From: Prorocentrum cordatum
Lineage: Eukaryota > Sar > Dinophyceae > Prorocentrales > Prorocentraceae
Assembly (NCBI GenBank): GCA_963575745.1
Contig: CAUYUJ010002113.1
Span: 299,501-363,500, forward strand
Length of the DNA: 64,000 nt
Reading direction: 5' to 3'
This document shows, one piece after another, positions 43,961 through 55,245 of the stretch. The translations under genes and the position numbers were made by a program. The notes under the pieces were generated by a model. It saw only the letters and a list, made by a program, of their open reading frames with translations, was not told where the DNA came from and did no database searches. Positions within the stretch are counted from its first letter, which is position 1; each line of letters starts with the position of its first letter.

Positions 43961-45110
43961 CCATGCCGCACCCGAGCCGTTCGTGCTGGCACGGCCGAGC
44001 GGACGTTGCGACCGCCAACTTCGGGACGGAAATTCGGTCGCGAGCCACCGACATCAATACGTGGTACCCAACATTTGATCAAGCATGCGCGCCAAGCCCC
44101 AGACGTCGTCGTCGTTCCCTCCCCCTTCTCGCCCTCCCGTTCCTCTTCCTGCTCTTCTTCTCCCTCCATCTCCTGGGAAGCAGCGGTGCCCTCCTCCACG
44201 GCGCCGCTGCCAAAGCGCAAGCAACGCGAGATACGGTCTGGTGGGCCGAGCACCCCCGCAGCCAGGCCTCTGGGGCACGCAACAGAGGATCCGCATCAGC
44301 TCTTGCGAAACGCAGACAGTTGCAGCAGGCGTTGCTTCTGCCAGCAGGGCGAGCGTGGACGAGGTCACCAGCTACAACGCAGGGGTCAGTTCGCTTGGGA
44401 AAACAAGCAGTGACACCAGACGGCGCTGCAAGGGAACCGAACGTGGGACAGTGTCATCGGGCACGTCGCTGGGATCCGCACGTGCCAAGGGGCAGGCAGT
44501 GACAGCAGACGCTGACAGTACCAGGAAAGGACGCGCTTGAGAGGATCAGCTAAAATGCAGGCATCGGCTCATACAAGAAAGCGGGCGACAGGAACGACCT
44601 GTCTTCCAACGCGGAAAAGAGCATAGCGGGGATGAGCTCGTGGAAGAAGGCAGGCAGTGGCAGCCAGCGCTGTCAGTGCCACAAACGTCTCGTCGGAGAC
44701 GATCAGCCACATAATTGGGATCAACTTTCGGGAAGGCAAGCCAACAACGCGGCCGAGGGAGAGAACCTTCCTCTATAACGCAAGGGTGTCAGCTCACGCG
44801 GGAAGGTGGGAAGTGGCAACGAAGGCTGGAACTACCAGAGAATGGCGATCGAGGGAGATGATCATGGGATACAGATCAGGCAGGCAGGGGCAGCATACGC
44901 AGTCCGTGCCACAAGGGGCTCCTAGGAGAGAGCTACCAGTTACAGTGATGGGACCAGCTCCGTGTCGGGCCGAACCCGCTACACTCTGCAAGTGATGAAC
45001 ATGGCGAAAAAAGGTCTGGGAAAGCTTTAACAATAGTTCTATATACATGCGCCCAAAAGCTTCAACAAAACATTAAAAAAGGTAGCAGTACTTAGCTTGC
45101 TTTAATAAAA
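43961..45110. other. no gene seen; faint CAG-rich units
   Basis: 44,330-44,990 shows irregular AGCTACAACGCAGGG/GGCAGGCAGTGGCAG words reminiscent of the 28-30 kb array. No coding frame was recognised. 45,000-45,110 is AT-richer. Confidence 0.45.
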
Positions 45111-45114
45111 GGAG

Positions 45115-45780
45115 GAGTGCGGAGCAGGAGGGGGGGGGGGGGAGGGAGGGAGGAGAGGAGGGGGAGGAGCCAAGGGGGAAGGAGAGGAGAGGGAGGTCTA
45201 GGGAGGCGGCGTTCGACCTACGTTCAGGCTCACCCTCGAATCCTGGACCTCGGCTCCCAAGACCCCCCCCCCTCGCGTTCCCCCCCGACCCCGCTGCTGC
45301 TCGACCAGGGGGGGCAGGCGGCAGGCCGACAAGCTGCAGGATATATGCACTTCCCCTCCACCGCCTCCTCCTCCTCCTCCTCCTCCGCCACGCCAGTCGA
45401 TCGATCGATGGGTCGGTCGATCGACGGGGAGGGGGGGAGGGAAAGGAGGAGAGGAAAGGACGGTAGGGAGCGGAGGGGGGGGAGGGGAAGGGGAAGGAAG
45501 TAAGGCGGGGAGAGTGGGGAGAAAACTAAGGGATGGAGATATGGAGGAAGGGGGAGGGACGGGAGGGGAAGGAGGGGAGGTAGAGGAGGGGAGGGGAAAG
45601 ATGGGAGGGGGAACGAAGAGGGGCGGGGAGGGCGCGGAAGGAGCGAAAGGAAGGGCGAAGGGAGGAGCGGGGATGGAGGAGGGAGGGGAGGAGGGAGGAG
45701 GAGGGACGGGAGGGAAAGTGCAGGGGAGGGAGGCAAGGAGGGGAGGAAGCAAGGGAGGGGACAACAGGGAAGGAAACACC
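45115..45780. repeat. polypurine (GGGA/GGAG) tracts
   Basis: Plus strand nearly all G and A at 45,115-45,200 and 45,420-45,780, split by a GATCGATCGATC palindrome at 45,398-45,420 and a CTC run at 45,364-45,385. It lies just beyond the 3' end of the gene ending at 45,848. Confidence 0.85.
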
Positions 45781-45847
45781 ATTCCTTCCAGCAACCTTGC
45801 CTCGGAGTCGTGGCTGGCGCAGGCGTCCTCGCTGTCGGCGGGGCTCC

Positions 45848-47626
45848 TCACTTGTATTTCAGCGCCAGCTTGAAGCGCTGCAAGATGATGTCATCGAGCA
45901 GCGTCGGCACCAGCTTCCACTTCTTGAGCTTCTCTGAGACGGCCGCGGCCTTCCGTTGCATGGCGACCTTGTCTTTCGTGATGCTCGGCGTGCTCAGGAA
46001 CTTCATAATGTTCATCGTGGCATCGAGCGCGCGGGCTGCGTCCAGGTCATCGTTCACAGCCTTGGTCCAGTCAGGCTGGGGGTCGAGGCTGTGCTTGGCC
46101 GTGAGCTGCCCGTGCTCCCTGATATGATCACTAATGGTGTCAGTCGGTCCCACAATAAAGTCCAAGTCGATCCCCTCCAGCGCCTTCGTGTACAGATCGA
46201 CGTACTCGTCGATGGAGTTGCATGCTGATTTTTTCTCCTTCCAAGTGATCAACCCCTCCGTAGAATCAACCTTCGCGTTCACCTTCTGGATGCCCTTGTC
46301 CACCGCTTCCTGGATGGCGTTGCGGGCCTTGAGGCCAAACTCGGCGATGACGTCAGCAGCCAAAGCCGTGATCATCGGGACAGAGTCCTTCGCGATCTTG
46401 TAATCGTTCAAGACGTCGGCCGCAGCAGCGTATGCAGCCTCGCACCGCGTCTTCATCCGCACTGCTGCGTCCATGTGCGAAGTGAGCTCCTCTGGGCTAG
46501 CTGTCTTCTCGGGGATGTCCCCTGGAGTAGTGTCGTGGTCGCGCAACTTCACGATCTGGTATTGCGTCGCCCTGGCATACTGCATCAGGGTCACCATCTC
46601 GAGGGTCTTCTCGGCGTGGTTGGTCATCCTCGCGAGGAGGTCGAAGGCCGTAAGCACGTGAACGTCAACAATCCTGAACTCCGAAACGTCCTTGTCACTC
46701 ATGCCGCCGAGGATGTGCTCCAATATCTCGCTGATCATCTTGTCGGCCAGGAGGGCCGTCTCGTCAGGGAGCTTCTTCCCGTCGCAAGCCATGACCGCGT
46801 CCTTCAGGGCGGCCGCGGAGGCTTCATTGTCGATTCTCCAGTTGGTCACGCTCTGAACCAAAATGCCATGCTTCGATGAGAGGTCCAAGTCACTCAACGC
46901 ACGGGTCAAGTCTTTATTGGCACGGAGCACATCCTCTGACGAGGGGTCCAGCTCGTCCATGATCTTGAACAGCTGCTTGTGCGCGTTCAAGGTCGCGCCC
47001 ACGTCTGACGGCCCACTGCGACTGTTGATCTTCTCCAGAAGGGTCCTCGCAGAGCCCAGGCCGATCCTGATGATCTCGCTTCTGAGGTCGTCAACGTAGC
47101 CCTTGCCAAGGCACGACTCCCAGTAAGTGACCGATCCACAATGCGCTGCCAACGCATTGGCTGTTTCCGTGGACCCGTCTGTAATCATCTTGCGCACGTC
47201 TACGTAGGCAGCCCTCATCTTGACGCCGTGCTCGGACGATGTCTTCGTGAGTATGGTATTCATATGGCTGATCTTCTCGTTCCAGTATGCGCACGTTGTA
47301 AGTGCAGCTGCCAACATCACAACGGAGTCGTGGTCGAGGGCCAACTCCGTCGCCTTCGCGTGGATCGGTTGGAGCGACTCCTGGACGTCGAAAGGGGCGC
47401 AGAGGAGATCGAACGTGGCCCCGTGGGACAGCAGCTGCAACACGGCGATCGCCGCGCAAGCGTTGGTGAACTCCAATGCGCACTTGTCGCCGAGGTTCGC
47501 ATCCTCGGGCACCTGGTCCCACACATCCGCGGCCGCGGAGATGAACGCTGCGACGTGGCCAGCTTTTTTCTCTCCAGCGCAGACCCACTTAAGCAACATC
47601 ACCTTGATGACGTTGTCGCGAAATAC
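45848..47626 (-). CDS. large helical protein of unknown function, last exon
   Basis: 592 codons, from an AG|G acceptor (CGTCAG|GTA at 47,627/47,626) to the stop, ending KLALKYK. The sequence is acidic, mostly helical and of ordinary composition, with no low complexity, membrane segment or known motif that I recognise. It joins in phase 0 to the exon ending at 47,969, across a 342-nt pyrimidine-rich intron (47,627-47,968, GT-AG). ORF sequence upstream of 47,626 is Pro/Arg-rich intron read-through and should not be used as the N-terminus. The combined product has at least 1,042 residues. The function is unknown. I am confident it is a real gene because of the long clean frame next to repeat-rich flanks. 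Confidence 0.82.
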   Translation of the reverse strand, partial: VFRDNVIKVMLLKWVCAGEKKAGHVAAFISAAADVWDQVPEDANLGDKCALEFTNACAAIAVLQLLSHGATFDLLCAPFDVQESLQPIHAKATELALDHDSVVMLAAALTTCAYWNEKISHMNTILTKTSSEHGVKMRAAYVDVRKMITDGSTETANALAAHCGSVTYWESCLGKGYVDDLRSEIIRIGLGSARTLLEKINSRSGPSDVGATLNAHKQLFKIMDELDPSSEDVLRANKDLTRALSDLDLSSKHGILVQSVTNWRIDNEASAAALKDAVMACDGKKLPDETALLADKMISEILEHILGGMSDKDVSEFRIVDVHVLTAFDLLARMTNHAEKTLEMVTLMQYARATQYQIVKLRDHDTTPGDIPEKTASPEELTSHMDAAVRMKTRCEAAYAAAADVLNDYKIAKDSVPMITALAADVIAEFGLKARNAIQEAVDKGIQKVNAKVDSTEGLITWKEKKSACNSIDEYVDLYTKALEGIDLDFIVGPTDTISDHIREHGQLTAKHSLDPQPDWTKAVNDDLDAARALDATMNIMKFLSTPSITKDKVAMQRKAAAVSEKLKKWKLVPTLLDDIILQRFKLALKYK

Positions 47627-47968
47627 CTGACGGGAAGGCGCTAACAATGCTCCAGAGAATGGAAGGGAGAGGAGAGGGGTGGGGGGGGGAACGGGCGCTC
47701 TAGAGGAGAGAGCGTGCCCCCCTCCCCCTACGTCTCCACCGTTTCTTTTTTCCCACCGCATCATTCGTCGGCTCATCCGCCTCATCTCCTTCCTCTTTCT
47801 CCCTCCACCGCGTGCCCTCACGATGATCATCTTCGCGCCAATCCAAGCTTCGCATCCCCCCTAACCCCCTTCCCCCACAGTGCCTCAGGCCCCTGGGGAA
47901 GCGGGGGTGGTGGGTGGAGAAGCTTCTCGTAAAGAAGCTGGGGGGAAGCGGATTTTGCATAGAGAAAC

Positions 47969-49318
47969 CTGCGCCATCTGCTGATCCTTCAGCCCAGTGA
48001 GGCGCAAGGGCGGCTTGGCGACGGAGGAGTCGTCCAGGCCAAGCTTCCCAGAGCCGTTCCACATGCACATGTGGTTCAAGTAGTCGACGAGCGCAGCCTT
48101 AATCTGAACAGCATCGGTCATCTCGTCGACCTTCTTGACGGTGTTGTCGGTGTACCTCTTCGCCAAAGCCACCCGCAACTTCGGGGTCGGCAAGGCCCCT
48201 GCCTGTCGTAGATTGTTGGCGTTCTCCACGAGATCCTGGTCCTTCATGTTGTGGCAGTTGTGGACGTTCATCGCCACCGCCTGCCGCGCGAGGTCCATTC
48301 TTTTCGTCAGGATGGCACGATCGGCTTCTCCGAGCTTGGGCTGGATCAGCGTGGCTTGGTTCAGAGGCTGCCCGAGATTGGATCCATCAAACGCCTTCTC
48401 GAACTTCAGCTCGAACAACCAGTAGTTCACCGTGCCGCACGGGTGGGGGTTGGGCGCCTCGGTCGTCACGCTCGCCCTTGATCCGGCCCTCGATGCGGGT
48501 GGCGACGGCGATGGAAGCGGGCCGCTGGAACCTTTAGGCCCTGGCGGAGGAAAGGCGATGGGATGGTTGTGGTCATGGTCGGAGTCCACGGCAGGGTCCG
48601 AGCTCGAAACGTCCCCCGCCTCCAGCAGCTCGTCGTTGCTTCTGCGTTTAAACCTCCTGCTATCCCTCATCGTTTTCTTTTTCTTCAGCTTCTCAGCCTC
48701 CTCCTTGAGGTCTTCGACGCTGTTGATTGACAACTGCAACGGTTGGACCTTCGGGGCGCTGGCGTCCCTAGTCCCTTCTATGGTCTGCGAGTTAGCAGCA
48801 GCCAACATCATCTGGTCTTGGTTGGAGTAGATGAGCCGCGCGGTGTCGTCAGGCGGCCTCGTGAAAATGCTGATGCTGCTCCTGCTCTCGAGTTTGATGG
48901 TGGGGTACTTCACCTTGAACTGTTCAACGCGCTGGAGGATGTAGTAAAACCCCCTCCCCTTCAACGTCTTGAAGTACGCGCATGGGAGGTTGAGCGCTTT
49001 GGGTGCCACTCCGAACTCACGGAGAACATCTGGAAAACGGAGGCCCGAGTATTTCATGTAGATCGACTGGTCGCTGGAAGCCGAGTCGTGCATGGCGATG
49101 CGTTTCGCGTTCTTCACGTCGTCCTCTGACATGCCGATGCCCTTCGACAGCTCCTCGGCCTTAGACTCATCGGCGTCTTTATCGATCACGAGGTCGTCGA
49201 ACTTGACACCAGGCATGTTCCTGACGACGGTCTCTCCGCACGACATGCATATCGGGTAGTCGCCCAGCGCCTCCATCAGAGGAGAGCCGTCATCCCCCCA
49301 CTCAATGATCTTGCATGC
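47969..49318 (-). CDS. large protein of unknown function, upstream exon
   Basis: 450 codons. The open frame begins after CTAAG at 49,318 (AG|G acceptor), 14 codons upstream of the first ATG at 49,276, so that ATG is probably internal. The frame opens CKIIEWGDDGSPLMEALG, followed by a CMSC Cys pair. The middle has a KKKK basic patch and Ser/Pro-rich linker (about residues 210-300 from the ATG), then a helical half. The donor is GCGCAG|GTTTCT at 47,969/47,968. A strong pyrimidine tract (minus strand, 49,390-49,480) precedes the acceptor, as expected for an intron. The first exon is not identified; it may be the one at 50,284-50,959, but the phases do not match directly. Confidence 0.8.
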
Positions 49319-49667
49319 CTTAGATTACAGAGGCAGCAATGATCACGGAAAAACAAAACGGAGTACCAATCACGCTGACAGGATGGACAAAGGGTTGCGG
49401 GAGGGAGGGAGGGAGAGGGGATGGGAAGGGGGAGGGGGAGGGAGGCAGGAGGGGAGGGAGGGGTGGGGATAGAGTCTTGGACGAAGGCAGGAAGCCAATC
49501 AACGTCCACTTGAATGCACATGCAAACATACGCGACAGCGTGTCCGACACATAGAGCTGCTACCATATACGTATATGATGCGTGCTGTCTTTTCGCGCAA
49601 CTGTCGCCACTTTCCAGAAGGCCTGGGGTGCCAAGCGGAGTGGAACGACCCTCGCTTCCAAACTAGA
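49319..49667 (-). other. probable intron with pyrimidine tract
   Basis: The minus strand is a C/T tract at 49,390-49,480 leading to the acceptor at 49,318. No coding sequence was recognised. Confidence 0.5.
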
Positions 49668-49839
49668 CTAGACTTTGTACTCGCCCTGGGCGCTGCCACC
49701 TGCGAAACAATCGCCACTTTCGTTGGCTCTGTCGAGATGCCTTACATATCCGAACCCCACCCCGCCCGTCTCGACGCCCCCACCCTCACGGCACGTTCGG
49801 GGCTCACCAACACCGAACGTGCCGCCAGTGGCTCAAGAC

Positions 49840-50010
49840 GGCCCCAAGACTGCTCCAACAAATTGCTGAAGATGGTCCCCAAGACGGTCAAGATGGCCCC
49901 CAATGGCCTCCAACACGCCTCCAAGACGCCCAAGACGCCCTCCAAGACTGCCAAGATGGCCCCAATGTGCCTCCAAGACGGCCCAAGAGGCCTCCAGGAC
50001 GCCCTGAGTC
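49840..50010 (+). repeat. CAAGA(C/T)GGCC short tandem repeat
   Basis: About fifteen degenerate 10-12-bp words (CCAAGACGGCC, AAGATGGCCCC). The same style occurs at 27,262-27,385. At 50,030-50,110 a few GGGTCGGTAA words resemble the 60-kb minisatellite. Confidence 0.75.
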
Positions 50011-50283
50011 AAGACGGTACAGTTGGGGGTCAGGAAATAAAGTTCGGGCCAGCAGAGGTTGGGTCGGTATAATCGGGGTCGGTAAATGAAGCGAGTGGGG
50101 TCGGCACGTAAAATGCGGGGCCATTGTTTCAGAGTTGGAGTCTTTAGCGCCGGGGTTCCTGAAGATAAAAAGTGGGTGGGTCTGGCCCAGCGGGGAGGAT
50201 AGAAGCAGAGATAGGGTCGGCCGAGCTGTTTAGGGGAAGGTCAGTATGCAGTAATGGGGTTCGAGGAGGATGGAGGAGAGTAC

Positions 50284-50959
50284 CCGCCTGCTCCTCATCC
50301 TCGTCTTCCGCGTATTCCTTATCCTCCTCCTTCTCTTGCTGCTGCCCAGTCCTCCCCCCCGCTCCTCCGCCGCTGGTTGAGGCCCGAGTGCCTTTTCCGC
50401 ACCTGAGGTCCTCGTAAAAGCGATGACATTCCTCATCGCACACGAGTTGGGCCTCCCAAAAGCGCTCCGCGGCAACCAGGTTCATATCGTTTGCAAAGGC
50501 GGAGGCCTCATCGACCAGCTCAAACGCATCGCCCGCCTTCTGGCGGGCCTCATCGGCCAGTTTCCTGGCTTTGGCTGCCCTGCTGCCTTCGGCCAGTGTC
50601 CTGGCCTCGTTGGCTCGCAACGCAGCTTCGGTGGAGAGTTCAATTGAGCTGTGACTTGCCATCGTGGCAGTGGCTGTCGCCTTGTCGGCGAAGACCGACG
50701 CATGTTGGGCCTTGAGAAACAAGGCCTCCGACCCCTCGGCCAACAAGGCCGCGAACCCATCGCCAACGGCCGACGCGTCTGGTCGCCAGGAGGAGGCGGC
50801 GGCGGTGGAGGGGGCGGCCTCCTCTGCCGCCTCATCCTCTTTCAAGTTCTTCTCCAGCCCCGCTGAGCCAGCGGGAAAGGTGGGAGGGCACCACTTGGGA
50901 CGCGGCACATCGAAGCCCGCCGTCGGGTTGGGGCGCGGCGCGTCCTCCGCGGGTTGCAT
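50284..50959 (-). CDS. Ala/Glu-rich protein of unknown function, first exon
   Basis: 225 codons plus one base, starting ATG at 50,959 (MQPAEDAPRPNPTAG). It contains PRPKWCPPTFP near the N-terminus, then a long Ala-rich helical region with heptad-like ARKLADEARQKAGDAFEL (coiled coil likely), and an acidic end EDEDEEQ. A GT donor follows at 50,283 (GCGG|GTACTC). An acceptor TTTCGCAG at 49,702-49,700 in the matching phase would add GSAQGEYKV and a stop at 49,668, but this is weak. No domain is recognised. It may instead be the 5' exon of the gene ending at 45,848 with another exon between. The 271-codon open frame without splicing ends in Pro-rich sequence at 50,144. Confidence 0.6.
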
Positions 50960-51439
50960 TGCGACGCTGCGCGCGACTGCGCGCTAACTAGAGTTGCCGC
51001 GGCTATCGGCACAGCGCTAGCTCCCCCCCATGCGGTTGGTGGAGAAGACAAAGGGGGATAAAAACTGGGATGGCTATGCTATCTATTCTATGCACCGCTA
51101 TGCCATGACACCATGCAACGCAAGATAAACAACCAGAACGTGCAGTGTAGTAGCCATGATACAATACACTGTATATTATGTCAGAATATAGTATTTGTGT
51201 GTTGGCATCATGAGCTATGGTGCGGCGAGCTATGTTATGATACCTATGCTACGCGATGGCTTGCAATGCTATGCATGCAGAAATCTTGGGAACCATGGCG
51301 TGGGGTGTTGGCTATACAGCATGCCCGTTGATGCAAGAAGCGACGGCGGGAAGACATCGTGGCGTCGGGTGCGTGGGCACCGCGTTCCAAGCTATGATGC
51401 GTGGCCGACGTTTTGAACTGATCAGAGTCAAGGTGGACC
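50960..51439. other. upstream region, no gene seen
   Basis: 5' flank of the exon at 50,959. AT-richer, with repeated GCTATG/CTATGC words (51,065-51,290). No promoter motif was recognised. Confidence 0.45.
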
Positions 51440-51900
51440 ATGCCCTCTTACGACACGCACACGTACAAGTGCACGCACACGTACACTTACGATTACGCTT
51501 ACGATTACACTTACACCTTACACGTACCTTTACCCTCACACTTACACTTGCATTCGCACTCACACATACACTCAAATTTGCACGTAAACTGTTACCTCCT
51601 CCTCCTCCTCCTCCTCGTCCTCCTCCTCCTCCTCCTCCTCCTCATCCTCCTCCTCCTCCTTGCACTTACACTTGCACTTGCACTTACACGTGCACTTGCA
51701 CTTACTCGTTGGCTGGCACTTACATCTGCACTTACGATCACACTTGCACTTACAATTAGATTACACTTAAACTTGCACTTGAACTTGCAATTGCAATTCC
51801 ACGTACGCTTACAATAACACTTACCCTTACACTTACACTTACAATTACACATAACACTTACACTTGCACTTACACCTTCACTTACACTCACACCTACACC
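51440..51900 (+). repeat. TTACAC/TTGCAC hexamer repeat split by a CTC run
   Basis: Degenerate 6-bp units (CTTACA, CTTGCA) fill 51,460-51,590 and 51,660-51,895, with (CTC)n at 51,593-51,658. 51,905-52,030 continues with CCTATGGGACAGGACC words. Confidence 0.85.
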
Positions 51901-52358
51901 CTGGGGCAGGACCTCATGGGACATGAGCATATGGGACAGGGCCTTGTGGACAGGACCCTATGGGATAAGACCCCATATGGCATAAGGCCAAAACCTATGA
52001 CTCATGACCCTATGGGTTGAACGCTACGTGGGATGGGGCCTTCGGGCCCTATGGCTTGGACCTCACGGCGCAACTCCATGCGCTTTGGGGCGGATCCTGA
52101 GGGGCAAGTTAAGATTTCCCTAACAGTGCTAGCACACCCGACGGCATCTCGTGTGTACGACCTGCCCAGATCTGCATCTGCATGTGCTACGCGTGAGCAT
52201 TACTTGCCTAAACATTGCTTGCGCTGCCTTGTCGCATGCGCCAGCCAAGCAAAAGGCATGCAACTCGAATCGGCTTCACTGCTTCGGTTGACCACAGCGA
52301 AACTAATCGTGGGAAAGCGATGATGTCGCATGGTACTTAGATGAGAGGACGAGAGGAC

Positions 52359-53051
52359 TCAGTCAGTGTCACTACTTGCCTCTTCGGTGTCATGGCCGCT
52401 CGTTTCAGAATCGTCGACGTAGATCGGTAAGTCCCTCGTGCCCGCCGCCCTAGAGCTCGATGGAGGGTCTGCTGATGCCTCCGCCGCCACACCCGATGGA
52501 GCCAACGCGCATCCGACCTGAGCTTCCACCTGGCCTGGTCGCGAGGATGAAGCCGCTGTGTCGTAGTTCCCCGCTGTCCCCTCTGTTGAAATTTCGTCCA
52601 ATATCCGTGGTGTGACCGCTGCTGAAACCGCCGTCTGAGCAAGCGGTGCGCCCGTAGCTGCGGCTGAACCCACCGCCAACTGCGTTGCTGTGCCCGTGGC
52701 CGAAGAAGTTCCCGTGCTGCTGTATGCCATGTGTGGGTCGTCGCAAGAATCGTCGCTGCCATCATTTCCAACGTGGACCATCGCCGCGTGAGCCTTGTCG
52801 ATGCATGATTGGAAGGCCACCTCGCCCTGAGCAAAGGCCTCGTAGGAATCGCCAATATTGGCACAATTGTAACCCTCTGGGTAACGCTGAGAAGCAGTGC
52901 CCTCTTCGATCCGACGCAATTTTGAAGCCCTTTCGTCCTCCAAGCGCATTCCGGCCATTTCAAGAGCACGGTCCGTCATTGCCCCTAAAGGAAACCCCGT
53001 GCTCCCCTGAGTGGGTGACGGCAAAAAGTGCGGGTACGAATCGCGCGGCGC
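52359..53051 (-). CDS. Ser/Thr/Ala-rich protein of unknown function, last exon
   Basis: 231 codons including the stop. I start the exon at 53,051, after TTTTTCAGATAG (AG|G acceptor), because that frame is continuous (RDSYPHFLPSPTQG, then MTDRALEMAGMRLEDERASK). A CTCAG|G acceptor at 53,006 in the same frame is an alternative. The N-terminal third is ordinary helical sequence with NIGDSYEAFAQGEVAFQSC. The rest is Ser/Ala/Thr-rich and ends acidic (DDSETSGHDTEEASSDTD). No domain is recognised. The upstream exon is unresolved; a coding-like DAAAETILILRSRF frame at about 53,095-53,145 does not join in phase. Confidence 0.5.
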   Translation of the reverse strand, partial: APRDSYPHFLPSPTQGSTGFPLGAMTDRALEMAGMRLEDERASKLRRIEEGTASQRYPEGYNCANIGDSYEAFAQGEVAFQSCIDKAHAAMVHVGNDGSDDSCDDPHMAYSSTGTSSATGTATQLAVGSAAATGAPLAQTAVSAAVTPRILDEISTEGTAGNYDTAASSSRPGQVEAQVGCALAPSGVAAEASADPPSSSRAAGTRDLPIYVDDSETSGHDTEEASSDTD

Positions 53052-53382
53052 CTATCTGAAAAATTAAAGGCAGTTGGCCCACAACGAAACTTGAACCCTC
53101 GAAAACGGCTCCGGAGAATGAGAATGGTTTCAGCCGCGGCATCTGACACCCCAAAGGTCGCATGGCAAACCGAATTTCTATGCTACGCATTCTATGCTGT
53201 GCATTCTATGCTGTGCTATCCTAATTCCTTGTGCAGTAGCAATAGGTCCCTAAGTGCAAGCACTGTTTGGGCAATGTTCCTGATGAGAAACCACGCATGG
53301 TCGCATGCTAGCAAACTCGCGTGATGTTGTCGCATGCTCGCGAGCGCGCATGATCGCAAGATGTGTCCGGGGGGAAGAGAAG

Positions 53383-54330
53383 GGGGGAAGCCAACGAACG
53401 GAAAGCGGTGGAAAGCCAACGAACGGAAAAATGTGGGAAGCCACGAACGCATTTTCCTGCATTGGAAAACCAACGAACGGCACGTGGTGGGGCTCAGTTT
53501 CCTGCCACGGGAAGCAAACGAACGGTAGGTCCTACGGTGGTGGAGCTCTGTTTTCTGCCACAGAAAGCCAACGAACGGCAGGTGCTGAAACTCATTTTTT
53601 TGCAGCTGCTCTACATGAATCAGCCAATGGCGCCACGGAAATCAAACGAAAGGTAGGTGGCGGTGCTCAGTCCCCTGCTATGGGAAGCAAACGAACGGTA
53701 GGTGTTGGAGCTCAGCTTCCTGCTACTGAAAGCTAAGAAACGGTAGGTGGTAGAGCTCAGTTAGGTTATGGAAAGCAAACGAAAGGCAAGTGGTGGAGTT
53801 CAGTTTCCTGCCACGGAGAGCCAACGAACGGTTGGTGGTGTTGCTCAGTTTCTTGCCGTTGATTTATACCTAGACCTGTCGGTCAACAACGCAGCGGAAA
53901 TTCAACGAACGGTAGGTCGTGGCGCTCAGTTTCCTGCTATGGGAAATCCACTAACGGTAAGTGTTGCAGCTCAGCTTCCTGCCGCGGAAAGCCAACGAAC
54001 GGTAGGTGGTGGAGCTCAGCTTCCTGCATTGGAACAGCCAACGATCGGTAGGTGGTGGAGCTCAGTGTCTTGCGGCTGATCTGCGCCAATCTGCCGACAA
54101 CGCCACGGAAAGCCAACGAACGGTAAGTGGTGGAACGCACATGCAGGGCATAGCATGGCATGGCATAACAGGAGCTCAGGTTCCTGCCACGGAGGGCACA
54201 TGAACGGTAGGTAGTGGAGCTCAGTTTCCTGCCCTGGAAAGCCAACGAACGGTAGATGGTGGTGCTCAGCTCCATGCCGCTGACCCACCTTAGTCGGCCA
54301 ACGGCGACACGAAAAGCCAACGAACGGCGC
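53383..54330 (+). repeat. 45-bp tandem array, first site
   Basis: About 18 units of GGAAAGCCAACGAACGGTAG plus GTGGTGGAGCTCAGTTTCCTGCC. Some units carry a longer insert of GCCAAT/CGGC(A/C)AACG type before GGCGCCACGG (near 53,600, 53,870, 54,090 and 54,290). The unit is a multiple of three, so plus (ESQRTVGGGAQFPAT) and minus (ELHHLPFVGFPRQET) frames are both open with 15-residue repeats. The same array occurs at 62,745-63,236. Confidence 0.9.
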
Positions 54331-54536
54331 CGACAACGACGACGAGGGGAGTGAGGGGGGGGGAAAGGGGAGGGGAACGGAAGAGAGAGGGATCCCTTCT
54401 GGGAGCCTCTTGGGCCGTCTTGGAGCCTTCTTGGGAGCATATGTTGATCCCTTGCAAGTTGCCCTTGGCCAGCCCCCTTCCGTGGGCGGCCCTGTAGGCC
54501 AGCCTCGGACGTTTGCAGTTTGCATATGTAAAGAGA

Positions 54537-54539
<3 letters not shown>

Positions 54540-54624
<85 letters not shown>

Positions 54625-54628
54625 GCAC
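54540..54628. repeat. (GA)n microsatellite
   Basis: Nearly pure GA run of about 85 bases. Confidence 0.95.
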
Positions 54629-54944
54629 GATAAAGAGAAAGACACACATAACAGAAAACATAGAGACACACTAAACGCGACGGTAGAGATGGCTTTGAGG
54701 GGGCAATAGAAACGCCATTGGGAGCGAGAGAGCTAAGAATATCGGTGGGGGGCAGACATGGATACATATCTTTATATATTGGTAGAGATTTCACATAAGG
54801 TGTATATCTATATATAATTATAGAATCAATAAGTCAACCCAGTTATAGAGACATGCGTATACCTGTACATAAACATGTATGTGGTTAGATAGAAAGATGG
54901 ATGGGGTGAAAAGCATAAGGAGGGAGGGAGGGGCAGACACCCAT

Positions 54945-54987
54945 CGCGAGAGGGAGAGAGGGCGAGCGAGGGGGAGGGAGAGGGAGG

Positions 54988-55019
<32 letters not shown>

Positions 55020-55245
55020 GAGAGAGGGAGAGAGGCAGGGAGAGAACAAAGAGAGACAGAGAGGGGCATAGGGATACAGAGAGAGAGAGAGGAAATAAAA
55101 GGAGACGTATATAATAGAAAAGAGAGAGAGGGAGAGAGAGGGATAGAGAGACAGAGAGAGACAGAGAACAATAAAAGAAAGAAAGAGAGAGGGAGAGCGA
55201 GAGAGACCAGAGAGAGAGAACTATAGAGTGACACGGAGAGCGAGA
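54945..55245. repeat. GA-rich tract
   Basis: GAGA and GGGAGAGA words, interrupted by ACAGAGA and ATAGAGA. Confidence 0.9.

Noticed and set aside
43450-44253. 267-codon poly-Glu ORF on the minus strand
   Set aside because: Generated by the TCC/TTC tract, with no domain at either end. A low-complexity protein cannot be excluded but is not supported.
47627-47830. N-terminal 68 residues of the 660-codon ORF
   Set aside because: Pro/Arg-rich read-through of an intron. The AG|G acceptor and phase-0 join to the upstream exon explain the protein better.
53085-53115. T-arm-like sequence CGAGGGTTCAAGTTTCG on the minus strand
   Set aside because: The upstream sequence gives no D arm, anticodon stem or acceptor stem. 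More likely an intron start.
53383-54330. CRISPR-like repeat array
   Set aside because: Units are directly tandem and diverged with no unique spacers, and the context is eukaryotic.
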